The position numbers and the translations under genes are program-made. This document shows positions 46,785 through 58,127 of a stretch of DNA of 64,000 nucleotides, one piece after another. Origin of the DNA: Streptomyces griseoincarnatus (lineage in GTDB: Bacteria; Actinomycetota; Actinomycetes; Streptomycetales; Streptomycetaceae); assembly GCA_014649575.1 (NCBI GenBank), contig BMTH01000010.1:124001-188000 (forward strand), in the 5' to 3' direction. The first letter of the stretch is position 1, and every line of letters starts with the position of its first letter. The notes beneath the pieces were generated by a model, which was given only the letters and a program-made list of their open reading frames with translations, was not told where the DNA came from and ran no database searches.

Positions 46785-46810
46785 CCGTCCCGTGAGGCGG
46801 AGAAGGAGGT
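46785..46810 (+). promoter_or_regulatory. PyrR-binding RNA hairpin next to the pyrR ribosome site
   Basis: The RNA CCGUCCCGUGAGGCGG (46785-46800) matches the PyrR binding loop consensus UCCNGNGAGG with the same bulged U and CGUGA loop. The Shine-Dalgarno AAGGAGGT follows at 46803-46810. A second small hairpin (GGGACG with CGTCCT, 46758-46777) lies upstream. In mycobacteria PyrR represses pyr translation from such a site; the same is inferred here. Confidence 0.75.
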
Positions 46811-46819
46811 CCGTTTCGT

Positions 46820-47404
46820 ATGGACACGCACGACCCGCAATCGCCGGCCGCATCCCAGGCGGACGCACGGCCCGTTCTCGAGGCCCCCGACATCGCCCGG
46901 GTCATGACCCGCATCGCCCACGAGATCGTCGAACGCGCCAAGGGCGCCGACGACGTGGTGCTCCTCGGCATCCCGACCCGGGGCGTCTTCCTCGCCCGGC
47001 GGCTCGCCGACAAGCTCGAGCAGATCACCGAGCGCAAGGTCCCGGTCGGCTCGCTCGACATCACCATGTACCGCGACGACCTGCGCCTGCAGCCGCCGCG
47101 TGCGCTGGCCCGCACCGAGATCCCCGGTGACGGCATCGACGGCAAGCTGGTCGTCCTCGTCGACGACGTGCTCTTCTCCGGCCGCACCATCCGCGCCGCC
47201 CTCGACGCGCTGAACGACATCGGCCGCCCCCGCGCGGTGCAGCTGGCCGTGCTCGTCGACCGCGGCCACCGCGAACTGCCCATCCGCGCCGACTACGTCG
47301 GCAAGAACCTCCCCACGTCGCTGCGGGAGACGGTCAAGGTCCTGCTCGCCGAGGAGGACGGCCGCGACACCGTGCTGCTCGGCGCCAAGCAGGCCCCCCA
47401 GTAG
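46820..47404 (+). CDS. pyrR: Pyrimidine operon regulator PyrR / uracil phosphoribosyltransferase
   Basis: A 194-residue phosphoribosyltransferase-fold RNA-binding regulator. The PRPP loop VVLVDDVLFSGRTIRAALDAL is intact, and the basic surface motif LDITMYRDDL and the GIPTRGVFLARRLA segment are typical. When UMP is high it binds the mRNA hairpin; it may also have weak UPRTase activity. It heads pyrR-pyrB-pyrC-orf-carA-carB-pyrD-pyrF. A strong AAGGAGGT lies 9 bases before the ATG. Confidence 0.96.
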   Translation: MDTHDPQSPAASQADARPVLEAPDIARVMTRIAHEIVERAKGADDVVLLGIPTRGVFLARRLADKLEQITERKVPVGSLDITMYRDDLRLQPPRALARTEIPGDGIDGKLVVLVDDVLFSGRTIRAALDALNDIGRPRAVQLAVLVDRGHRELPIRADYVGKNLPTSLRETVKVLLAEEDGRDTVLLGAKQAPQ

Positions 47405-47510
47405 CACCGCGAAGCGCACACCGGACAGGAGTGCGCCGGCGCGGCACGCCCACGCGCGTACCCGTCTGCCCCATTTCGCCTCATTGAACTGCCTTTACGG
47501 AGCCTGACAG

Positions 47511-48506
47511 ATGCAGCGTCATCTCATCTCGGCCGCCGACCTCACCCGCGACGACGCCGTCCTCATCCTCGACACCGCCGAGGAGATGGCCCGGGTGGCC
47601 GACCGGCCGATCAAGAAACTCCCCACCCTGCGCGGCCGTACCGTCGTCAACCTCTTCTTCGAGGACTCCACCCGCACCCGGATCTCCTTCGAGGCCGCCG
47701 AGAAGCGGCTGTCCGCGGACGTCATCAACTTCTCCGCCAAGGGCTCCAGCGTCTCCAAGGGCGAGTCCCTCAAGGACACCGCCCAGACCCTGGAGGCCAT
47801 GGGCGTCGACGCGGTCGTCATCCGGCACGGCGCCTCCGGCGCCCCCTACCGGCTCGCCACCTCCGGCTGGATCGACGCGCACGTCATCAACGCCGGCGAC
47901 GGCACCCACCAGCACCCCACCCAGGCGCTGCTCGACGCGTTCACCATGCGCCGCCGCCTCGTCGGCCGGGACGCGGGGCTCGGCCAGGACCTGAACGGCC
48001 GCCGCATCACCCTCGTCGGCGACGTCCTGCACAGCCGGGTCGCCCGCTCCAACGTCGACCTGCTGCACACCCTCGGCGCCGAGGTCACGCTGGTCGCTCC
48101 GCCCACCCTGCTCCCGGTCGGCGTCGGGACCTGGCCCTGCGAGGTCTCCTACGACCTGGACTCCACGCTCCCCAAGTCCGACGCGGTGATGATGCTGCGC
48201 GTCCAGCGTGAGCGGATGAACGCCGCGTTCTTCCCCACCGAGCGTGAGTACTCCCGCCGCTACGGCCTCGACGGCGACCGCATGGCGCGGATGCCGGAGC
48301 ACGCCATCGTCATGCACCCCGGCCCGATGGTCCGCGGCATGGAGATCACCGCCGAGGTCGCCGACTCCGACCGCTGCACCGTCGTCGAGCAGGTCGCCAA
48401 CGGCGTCTCCATCCGCATGGCCGTGCTGTACCTGCTGCTCGGCGGAGCCGAGTTCCAGACCCCGAGCACGTCCGCCGCCCCCGCCCGTACCGCCGAGGAG
48501 AACTGA
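47511..48506 (+). CDS. pyrB: Aspartate carbamoyltransferase, catalytic subunit
   Basis: A 331-residue transcarbamoylase joining carbamoyl phosphate and aspartate. The carbamoyl phosphate motif DSTRTR (52-57) and HQHPTQALLDAFTMRR are intact, and the aspartate loop is in LRVQRERM. No pyrI regulatory subunit is nearby, as usual in actinobacteria. GGAG lies upstream of the ATG. pyrC starts 5 bases after the stop. Confidence 0.97.
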   Translation: MQRHLISAADLTRDDAVLILDTAEEMARVADRPIKKLPTLRGRTVVNLFFEDSTRTRISFEAAEKRLSADVINFSAKGSSVSKGESLKDTAQTLEAMGVDAVVIRHGASGAPYRLATSGWIDAHVINAGDGTHQHPTQALLDAFTMRRRLVGRDAGLGQDLNGRRITLVGDVLHSRVARSNVDLLHTLGAEVTLVAPPTLLPVGVGTWPCEVSYDLDSTLPKSDAVMMLRVQRERMNAAFFPTEREYSRRYGLDGDRMARMPEHAIVMHPGPMVRGMEITAEVADSDRCTVVEQVANGVSIRMAVLYLLLGGAEFQTPSTSAAPARTAEEN

Positions 48507-48511
48507 CAACG

Positions 48512-49798
48512 ATGAGCAAGACCCTGATCCGTGGTGCGAAGGTGCTCGGCGGCGAGCCCCAGGACGTCCTGATCGACGGCGAAACGATCACTCAGGTCGG
48601 CGCCGGCCTGTCCGCCGAGGGCGCGGAGGTCGTCGAGGCCGGCGGCAAGGTGCTGCTGCCGGGCCTGGTCGACCTGCACACCCACCTGCGCGAGCCCGGC
48701 CGCGAGGACTCCGAGACCGTCCTGACCGGCACCCGCGCGGCGGCGAGCGGCGGTTACACCAACGTCTTCGCCATGGCCAACACCTTCCCGGTCGCCGACA
48801 CCGCCGGCGTCGTCGAGCAGGTCTGGCGGCTCGGCCAGGAATCCGGCTACTGCGACGTGCAGCCGATCGGCGCCGTCACCGTCGGCCTGGAGGGGCAGAA
48901 GCTCGCCGAGCTGGGCGCCATGCACGAGTCCGCGGCCGGTGTCACCGTCTTCTCCGACGACGGCAAGTGCGTCCACGACGCCGTGATCATGCGCCGGGCC
49001 CTGGAGTACGTGAAGGCCTTCGACGGCGTCGTCGCCCAGCACGCCCAGGAGCCCCGCCTGACCGAGGGCGCGCAGATGAACGAGGGCGTCGTCTCCGCCG
49101 AGCTGGGCCTCGGCGGCTGGCCGGCCGTCGCGGAGGAGTCGGTCATCGCCCGCGACGTGCTGCTCGCCGACCACGTCGGCTCCCGCGTCCACATCTGCCA
49201 CCTGTCGACGGCCGGCTCCGTGGAGATCGTCCGCTGGGCCAAGTCCCGCGGCATCCGCGTCACCGCCGAGGTCACCCCGCACCACCTGCTCCTCACGGAC
49301 GAGCTGGTGCGCTCCTACAACCCGGTCTACAAGGTCAACCCGCCGCTGCGCACCGAGCGTGATGTGCTGGCCCTGCGGGAGGCGCTCGCCGACGGCACCA
49401 TCGACATCGTCGCCACCGACCACGCCCCGCACCCGCACGAGGACAAGGACTGCGAGTGGGCCGCCGCCGCCATGGGCATGGTCGGCCTGGAGACCGCGCT
49501 GTCGGTGGTCCAGGAGACGATGGTCGACACCGGTCTGCTGGACTGGGCCGGCGTCGCCGACCGCATGTCCTTCACCCCGGCGCGCATCGGCCGCGCCGAG
49601 GGCCACGGCCGCCCCGTCTCGGCAGGTGAGCCCGCCAACCTCACCCTCGTCGACACGGCATACCGTGGACCGGTGGACCCCGCGGGCTTCGCCTCGCGCA
49701 GCCGCAACACGCCCTACGAGGGCCGCGAGCTGCCGGGCCGTGTCACCCACACCTGGCTCCGGGGCAAGGCCACGCTCGTCGACGGGAAGCTCACGTGA
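48512..49798 (+). CDS. pyrC: Dihydroorotase
   Basis: A 428-residue class I metal-dependent amidohydrolase. Metal ligands are seen in DLHTHLREPG (His56, His58), the later histidines in QHAQEPRLTEG and HICHLST, and the catalytic Asp in TDHAPHPHEDK. It makes dihydroorotate. GAGGAG lies upstream of the ATG. The stop overlaps the following membrane gene (GTGA). Confidence 0.96.
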   Translation: MSKTLIRGAKVLGGEPQDVLIDGETITQVGAGLSAEGAEVVEAGGKVLLPGLVDLHTHLREPGREDSETVLTGTRAAASGGYTNVFAMANTFPVADTAGVVEQVWRLGQESGYCDVQPIGAVTVGLEGQKLAELGAMHESAAGVTVFSDDGKCVHDAVIMRRALEYVKAFDGVVAQHAQEPRLTEGAQMNEGVVSAELGLGGWPAVAEESVIARDVLLADHVGSRVHICHLSTAGSVEIVRWAKSRGIRVTAEVTPHHLLLTDELVRSYNPVYKVNPPLRTERDVLALREALADGTIDIVATDHAPHPHEDKDCEWAAAAMGMVGLETALSVVQETMVDTGLLDWAGVADRMSFTPARIGRAEGHGRPVSAGEPANLTLVDTAYRGPVDPAGFASRSRNTPYEGRELPGRVTHTWLRGKATLVDGKLT

Positions 49799-50355
49799 CA
49801 TCTCTCATCCTGCTGGCCGCCGAGAGGGAATCGGCGGAAGTGACCGACTGGGCCGCCCGGATCGGCTGGGTCGTCGGCCTCGCCCTCTTCGTCGCGCTCG
49901 TCTACTGGCTGATGCGCGAGGGCTGGAAGTGGCGCGGCACGCTCCAGAGCGACCTGCCCGCGCTGCACAGCGCGCCGGACGACCCCGGCCCGGCGACACT
50001 GACCATGAGCGGCCGCTACCACGGCTCCACCACCGCGGGTCAGTGGCTGGACCGCATCGTGGCGCACGGCCTGGGCACCCGCAGCCGTGCCGAGCTGACG
50101 CTCGGCGACGCCGGTCTGGACGTCGCGCGCCCCGGGGCGGAGGACTTCTTCATCCCCGCGGACGCACTGCGCGAGGCCCGGCTCGACAAGGGCATCGCCG
50201 GCAAGGTCCTCACCGAGGGCGGCCTGCTGGTGATCACCTGGCAGCACGGCGACCGGCTCATCGACTCCGGTTTCCGCTCCGACCACGCGGCGGAGCACAC
50301 CGAGTGGGTCGACGCCCTCACGAACATGATCAACAAGACGGAAGGCGCACGATGA
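49795..50355 (+). CDS. Uncharacterised single-span membrane protein of the pyr operon
   Basis: A 186-residue protein with one N-terminal span (about 23-42, IGWVVGLALFVALVYWLMREG) and a soluble C-terminal domain rich in strands (MSGRYHGSTTAGQWLDRIVAHGLGTRSRAELTLGDAGLDVARPGAEDFFIPADALREARL), which reads like a PH-type beta domain; that is an inference. An equivalent gene (Rv1382) lies between pyrC and carA in mycobacteria. It is coupled on both sides (GTGA with pyrC, ATGA with carA), so its presence in the pathway operon is not accidental, yet no role is known. Confidence 0.85.
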   Translation: MTSLILLAAERESAEVTDWAARIGWVVGLALFVALVYWLMREGWKWRGTLQSDLPALHSAPDDPGPATLTMSGRYHGSTTAGQWLDRIVAHGLGTRSRAELTLGDAGLDVARPGAEDFFIPADALREARLDKGIAGKVLTEGGLLVITWQHGDRLIDSGFRSDHAAEHTEWVDALTNMINKTEGAR

Positions 50356-51486
50356 CAACCTCCACCAGGGGAGCCGACAAGGTTCCCGCCGTACTCGTCC
50401 TGGAGGACGGCCGGATCTTCCGCGGCCGGGCCTACGGGGCGGTGGGGGAGACCTTCGGCGAAGCGGTGTTCTCCACCGGCATGACCGGGTACCAGGAGAC
50501 CCTCACCGACCCGTCGTACCACCGCCAGGTCGTGGTGATGACTGCCCCGCACGTCGGCAACACCGGCGTCAACGACGAGGACGCCGAGTCCAAGCGGATC
50601 TGGGTCTCCGGCTACGTCGTGCGCGACCCCGCGCGCGTGCCGTCCAACTGGCGCTCCCGCCGCACCCTCGACGAGGAGCTGGCCGCCCAGGGCGTCGTCG
50701 GCATCAGCGGCGTCGACACCCGCGCCCTCACCCGCCACCTGCGCGAACGCGGCGCCATGCGCGTCGGCATCTTCTCCGGCAACGCCCTGCCCGACGAGGG
50801 CACCATGCTCGCCGAGGTCCGCCAGGCCCCCGAGATGCAGGGCGCCGACCTCTCCGCCGAGGTGGCCACCAAGGAGGCGTACGTCGTCCCCGCGCAGGGC
50901 GAGAGGAAGTTCACCGTCGCCGCCGTCGACCTCGGCATCAAGGGCATGACCCCCTACCGGATGGCCGAGCGCGGCATCGAGGTGCACGTGCTGCCCGCCA
51001 CCGCGACCGTCGACGACGTGTACGCGGTGAACCCGGACGGCGTGTTCTTCTCGAACGGCCCCGGCGACCCCGCCACCGCCGACCACGCCGTCTCCGTTAT
51101 GCGCGGCGTGCTGGAGCGCGGCACACCGCTGTTCGGCATCTGCTTCGGCAACCAGATCCTCGGCCGCGCCCTCGGCTTCGGCACCTACAAGCTGAAGTAC
51201 GGCCACCGCGGCATCAACCAGCCGGTGCAGGACCGTACGACCGGCAAGGTCGAGGTCACCGCGCACAACCACGGCTTCGCCGTGGACGCCCCGCTCGACA
51301 AGGTCTCCGACACCCCGTTCGGCCGTGCCGAGGTGTCCCACGTCTGCCTGAACGACAACGTGGTGGAGGGCCTCCAGCTGCTCGACAAGCCGGCCTTCAG
51401 CGTCCAGTACCACCCCGAAGCGGCCGCGGGCCCGCACGACGCCGCCTACCTGTTCGACCGCTTCGTCTCCCTGATGGAGGGCCAGC

Positions 51487-51494
<8 letters not shown>
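50352..51494 (+). CDS. carA: Carbamoyl-phosphate synthase small chain
   Basis: A 380-residue glutaminase subunit supplying ammonia to CarB. The N-terminal CPSase domain (FGEAVFSTGMTGYQETLTDPSY) is followed by the class I amidotransferase with Cys264 (FGICFGNQ), His354 and Glu356 (YHPEAAAGPHD). Its product feeds both pyrimidine and arginine synthesis. The ATG overlaps the upstream stop; GGAAGG precedes it. The end overlaps carB by eight bases. Confidence 0.97.
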
Positions 51495-54801
<3,307 letters not shown>

Positions 54802-54807
54802 CCCGAA

Positions 54808-54833
54808 GGGGGACACCGGAAACGGTGTCCCCC
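54808..54833 (+). terminator. carB-pyrD intercistronic hairpin with GAAA tetraloop
   Basis: A perfect 11-bp stem (54808-54818 with 54823-54833) is closed by GAAA. It sits between the carB stop and the pyrD ribosome site (GAGGA at 54840-54844). It could be a partial terminator or a stabilising or processing structure. Confidence 0.5.
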
Positions 54834-54849
54834 TCTCCATGAGGACACC

Positions 54850-55956
54850 ATGTACAGGATTCTCTTCACCCTGCTCTTCTCACGGATGGACCCTGAGGAG
54901 GCCCACCACCTGGCCTTCCGCTGGATCCGCCGCGTCGCCCGCGTCCCGGTGCTGCGCACGTTCGTCGCCGCGGTGCTCGCCCCGCGCTACGAGGAACTGC
55001 GCACCGAGACCCTCGGCCGGCGCCTGCACAGCCCCTTCGGACTGGCCGCCGGCTTCGACAAGAACGCCGTCGGCATCGACGGCCTGGCGATGCTCGGCTT
55101 CGACCACGTCGAGATCGGCACCGTGACCGGCGAGCCGCAGCCCGGCAACCCCAAGAAGCGGCTGTTCCGCCTGGTCACCGACCGCGCGCTGATCAACCGC
55201 ATGGGCTTCAACAACGACGGCTCGCTCGCCGTCGCCGCCCGCCTTGCCTCCCGCAGGCCGGTGTTCCGCACGGTCGTGGGCGTCAACATCGGCAAGACCA
55301 AGACCGTCCCGGAGTCCGAGGCCGCCGCCGACTACGTGAAGTCCGCCGAGCGGCTCGCGCCCCACGCCGACTACCTGGTCGTCAACGTCTCCAGCCCGAA
55401 CACCCCGGGCCTGCGAAGCCTCCAGGCCGTGGACCAGCTCCGTCCGCTGCTCACCGCCGTACGCGAGGCCGCCGACCGCGCGGTCCCGGCCCGCCGGGTG
55501 CCGCTGCTGGTGAAGATCGCCCCCGACCTGGCTGACGAGGACATCGACGCCGTCGCCGACCTCGCCGTGGAGCTCGGCCTCGACGGCATCATCGCCACCA
55601 ACACCACCGTCGCCCGCGAGGGCCTCGGCCTGACCTCCGGTCCGGACCTGGTCCAGGAGACCGGCGGACTGTCCGGCGCGCCCCTCAAGGCCCGCTCGCT
55701 GGAGGTGCTGCGCCGCCTCCACGCGCGCGTCGGCGACCGCATCACCCTGGTCGGCGTCGGCGGCATCGAGAACGCCGAGGACGCCTGGCAGCGCATCCTG
55801 GCGGGCGCCACGCTGGTCCAGGGGTACAGCGCGTTCATCTACCAGGGCCCCTTCTGGGCCCGTTCCATCCACAAGGGGCTCGCCGCGCGGCTGCGCACCA
55901 GCCCCTACGCCACGCTCGCCGACGCGGTGGGCGCCGACGTGAGGACCTCCGCATGA
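54850..55956 (+). CDS. pyrD: Dihydroorotate dehydrogenase, class 2 (quinone-linked)
   Basis: A 368-residue flavoenzyme. The N-terminal helical extension (MYRILFTLLFSRMDPEEAHHLAFRWIRRVA) that reaches the membrane quinone marks class 2. The barrel has PFGLAAGFDKNAVGIDGL, the catalytic Ser in VNVSSPNTPGLRSLQ and the FMN-binding GVGGIENAEDAW. GAGGACACC precedes the ATG. It is coupled to pyrF (ATGA). Confidence 0.96.
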   Translation: MYRILFTLLFSRMDPEEAHHLAFRWIRRVARVPVLRTFVAAVLAPRYEELRTETLGRRLHSPFGLAAGFDKNAVGIDGLAMLGFDHVEIGTVTGEPQPGNPKKRLFRLVTDRALINRMGFNNDGSLAVAARLASRRPVFRTVVGVNIGKTKTVPESEAAADYVKSAERLAPHADYLVVNVSSPNTPGLRSLQAVDQLRPLLTAVREAADRAVPARRVPLLVKIAPDLADEDIDAVADLAVELGLDGIIATNTTVAREGLGLTSGPDLVQETGGLSGAPLKARSLEVLRRLHARVGDRITLVGVGGIENAEDAWQRILAGATLVQGYSAFIYQGPFWARSIHKGLAARLRTSPYATLADAVGADVRTSA

Positions 55957-56798
55957 CCGGACTCGAACCCTTCGGCGCGCGGCTGCGCCGCGTCATGGAC
56001 GAGCGGGGCCCCCTGTGCGTGGGCATCGACCCGCACGCGTCCCTGCTGGCCGAGTGGGGCCTGGGCGACACCGTCGACGGCCTGGAGCGCTTCAGCCGCA
56101 CCGTCGTCGAGGCGGTCGCCGACCGGGTCGCCGTGCTCAAGCCGCAGAGCGCCTTCTTCGAGCGGTTCGGCTCGCGCGGCGTCGCCGTGCTCGAGACCAC
56201 CGTGCGGGAGGCCCGGGAGGCCGGGGCGCTGGTCGTCATGGACGCCAAGCGCGGCGACATCGGCTCGACGATGGCCGCCTACGCGGAGGCCTTCCTGCAC
56301 AAGGACGCGCCGCTCTTCTCCGACGCGCTCACAGTCTCCCCGTACCTCGGCTACGGCTCGCTGAGCCCCGCCGTCGCGCTGGCACGGGAGTCCGGCGCCG
56401 GGCTGTTCGTGCTGGCGCTGACCTCCAACCCGGAGGGCGGCGAGGTGCAGCACGCGGTGCGCGCCGACGGGCGCACGGTCGGGGCGACGGTCCTCGGCCA
56501 CCTCGCGCTGGAGAACGCGGGGGAGGAGCCGCTCGGCTCCTTCGGCGCGGTCGTCGGCGCCACCCTCGGCGACCTGTCCTCCTACGACCTCGACATGGGC
56601 GGGCCGATCCTGGCGCCCGGCATCGGGGCGCAGGGGGCGACGCCGGCGGACCTGCCTGCGGTGTTCGGGCGCGCCGTGCGCAACGTCGTGCCGAACGTCA
56701 GCCGTGGGGTGTTGCGCCACGGTCCCGACGCGGTCGCTCTGCGTGACGCCTCGGAGCGGTTCGCGGACGAGATCCGCGCCGCGCTGACGTCCGCCTGA
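55953..56798 (+). CDS. pyrF: Orotidine 5'-phosphate decarboxylase (long, PyrF type 2)
   Basis: A 281-residue decarboxylase making UMP. The catalytic set is in VVMDAKRGDIGSTM (Lys99 and Asp pairs), and the N-terminus reads GPLCVGIDPHASLL. The length and motif spacing fit the actinobacterial type 2 form. It overlaps pyrD by four bases and ends the pyr group; pyrE is not in the window. Confidence 0.96.
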   Translation: MTGLEPFGARLRRVMDERGPLCVGIDPHASLLAEWGLGDTVDGLERFSRTVVEAVADRVAVLKPQSAFFERFGSRGVAVLETTVREAREAGALVVMDAKRGDIGSTMAAYAEAFLHKDAPLFSDALTVSPYLGYGSLSPAVALARESGAGLFVLALTSNPEGGEVQHAVRADGRTVGATVLGHLALENAGEEPLGSFGAVVGATLGDLSSYDLDMGGPILAPGIGAQGATPADLPAVFGRAVRNVVPNVSRGVLRHGPDAVALRDASERFADEIRAALTSA

Positions 56799-56915
56799 GA
56801 GGGCTCACGAGGGATTCCGAGGTCGTCGCACTCTGGATACACCCTCAAATCCGATGAATTATGTCCCAAATGTCCGGCCTGACGGAGGCTGACCAGGACT
56901 TTTCCGCTGTTCTCG

Positions 56916-56944
56916 CTGACTCAGGGCCCGAGGGCCGCTAGTCT
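56916..56944 (+). promoter_or_regulatory. Upstream candidate promoter for the sIHF gene
   Basis: CTGACT (56916-56921) and TAGTCT (56939-56944) are 17 bases apart. The transcript would run through the family B repeat before the gene. The 289-base gap from pyrF to sIHF also contains an unusually AT-rich patch around 56845-56872. Confidence 0.45.
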
Positions 56945-56949
56945 CCGAC

Positions 56950-56989
56950 GGGTGGGGGTACCTCCCACGCCTTCAAGGCAGTGGGGGAG
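56950..56989 (+). repeat. Interspersed hairpin repeat, family B copy 1
   Basis: GTGGGGGTACCTCCCAC (56952-56968) is one hairpin. The same CCTCCCAC arm can instead pair with GTGGGGGAG at 56981-56989, over an inner GCCTT/AAGGC stem. The two structures exclude each other. A diverged copy lies inverted at 63552-63598. From memory this GGGGGTxCCTCCC...GTGGGGGAG element is widespread in Streptomyces. Confidence 0.75.
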
Positions 56990-57034
56990 AACGGGCGGCA
57001 CGTGTTGTCCGTGACTCCCCAGGTGTGGGGCGAC

Positions 57035-57040
57035 TAGGTT
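57035..57040 (+). promoter_or_regulatory. Proximal candidate -10 (TAGGTT) for the sIHF gene
   Basis: TAGGTT fits TAnnnT and lies 47 bases before the GTG at 57088, downstream of the family B repeat. Confidence 0.4.
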
Positions 57041-57087
57041 CCTCACCGGTCCGTATCCGACAGTTCGACATCCGAGGTGACGTAGGC

Positions 57088-57411
57088 GTGGCTCTTCCGC
57101 CCCTTACCCCTGAACAGCGCGCAGCCGCGCTCGAAAAGGCCGCCGCGGCTCGCCGGGAGCGGGCCGAGGTCAAGAATCGACTCAAGCACTCCGGCGCCTC
57201 CCTGCACGAGGTCATCAAGCAGGGCCAGGAGAACGACGTCATCGGCAAGATGAAGGTCTCCGCCCTGCTCGAGTCCCTGCCGGGCGTGGGCAAGGTCCGC
57301 GCCAAGCAGATCATGGAGCGTCTGGGGATCTCCGAGAGCCGCCGCGTGCGGGGTCTCGGTTCGAACCAGATCGCCTCCCTGGAGCGCGAGTTCGGCAGCA
57401 CCGGCTCCTGA
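57088..57411 (+). CDS. ihf: Streptomyces integration host factor sIHF (nucleoid protein)
   Basis: A 107-residue actinobacterial IHF (mIHF/sIHF family), unrelated in fold to E. coli IHF. A long N-terminal helix (LTPEQRAAALEKAAAARRERAEVKNRLK) leads to a helix-two-turn-helix (LLESLPGVGKVRAKQIMERLGISESRRVRGLGSNQIASLEREF) whose GVGKVRA part is a HhH-like DNA backbone contact. It bends and compacts DNA and affects sporulation and antibiotic output in S. coelicolor. The GTG at 57088 with GAGGTGA upstream gives the known VALPPLTPEQ start. pyrF-ihf-gmk-rpoZ order is conserved. Confidence 0.96.
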   Translation: MALPPLTPEQRAAALEKAAAARRERAEVKNRLKHSGASLHEVIKQGQENDVIGKMKVSALLESLPGVGKVRAKQIMERLGISESRRVRGLGSNQIASLEREFGSTGS

Positions 57412-57421
57412 GTCACGGGCG

Positions 57422-57443
57422 GTCCGGGACCGGCGTCCCGGAC
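57422..57443 (+). terminator. sIHF gene terminator
   Basis: GTCCGGGAC (57422-57430) pairs perfectly with GTCCCGGAC (57435-57443) around a 4-base loop, 10 bases after the stop. Confidence 0.7.
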
Positions 57444-57459
57444 ACCCCGCGATTGCTGG

Positions 57460-57465
57460 AATAAT
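57460..57465 (+). promoter_or_regulatory. Candidate gmk -10 (AATAAT), probably leaderless
   Basis: AATAAT is an unusually AT-rich hexamer for this DNA and ends 6 bases before the ATG at 57472. No ribosome site lies between. Confidence 0.45.
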
Positions 57466-57471
57466 CGCCGC

Positions 57472-58065
57472 ATGGCTGCAACACCCCGGGGGGCGACCCC
57501 CGTACCCCCGGACGAACGTCCGCGACTGACCGTGCTCTCCGGCCCTTCCGGGGTCGGCAAGAGCACGGTCGTCGCGCATATGCGCAAGGAACACCCTGCG
57601 GTCTGGCTCTCGGTGTCGGCGACGACCCGCCAGCCGCGCCCCGGTGAGCAGCACGGCGTCCACTACTTCTTCGTCACCGACGAGGAGATGGACAAGCTGA
57701 TCGCCAACGGCGAGCTGCTGGAGTGGGCCGAGTTCGCGGGGAACCGCTACGGCACGCCCCGCGCGGCGGTGCTGGAGCACCTGGAGGCCGGGGTGCCCGT
57801 GCTCCTGGAGATCGACCTCCAGGGCGCGCGGCAGGTCCGCGAGTCCATGGCCGAGGCCCAGCTGGTGTTCCTGGCCCCGCCCTCCTGGGAGGAGCTCGTG
57901 CGCAGGCTCACCGGCCGGGGCACCGAGTCGCCCGAGGTCATCGAGCGCCGGCTGGAGGCCGCGCGGACCGAGCTCGCTGCCGAACCGGAGTTCGACACGA
58001 CCCTGGTCAACACCTCCGTCGAGGAGGTAGCTCGCGAGCTGCTAGCCTTGATGAACGTCGTGTGA
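57472..58065 (+). CDS. gmk: Guanylate kinase
   Basis: A 197-residue enzyme phosphorylating GMP to GDP. The P-loop GPSGVGKST is at 24-32; the GMP-binding region SVSATTRQPRPGEQHGVHYFFV and EWAEFAGNRYGTP, and the lid RGTESPEVIERRL, are present. It has a Pro-rich 18-residue N-terminal extension. It probably has a leaderless mRNA and is followed by rpoZ after 62 bases, the conserved gmk-rpoZ pair. Confidence 0.96.
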   Translation: MAATPRGATPVPPDERPRLTVLSGPSGVGKSTVVAHMRKEHPAVWLSVSATTRQPRPGEQHGVHYFFVTDEEMDKLIANGELLEWAEFAGNRYGTPRAAVLEHLEAGVPVLLEIDLQGARQVRESMAEAQLVFLAPPSWEELVRRLTGRGTESPEVIERRLEAARTELAAEPEFDTTLVNTSVEEVARELLALMNVV

Positions 58066-58127
58066 CCGTGGACGACCGTCCGCAGGTCGGAACGACTGAA
58101 TCTTTCCCATCCATCGGAAGGTAGAGC

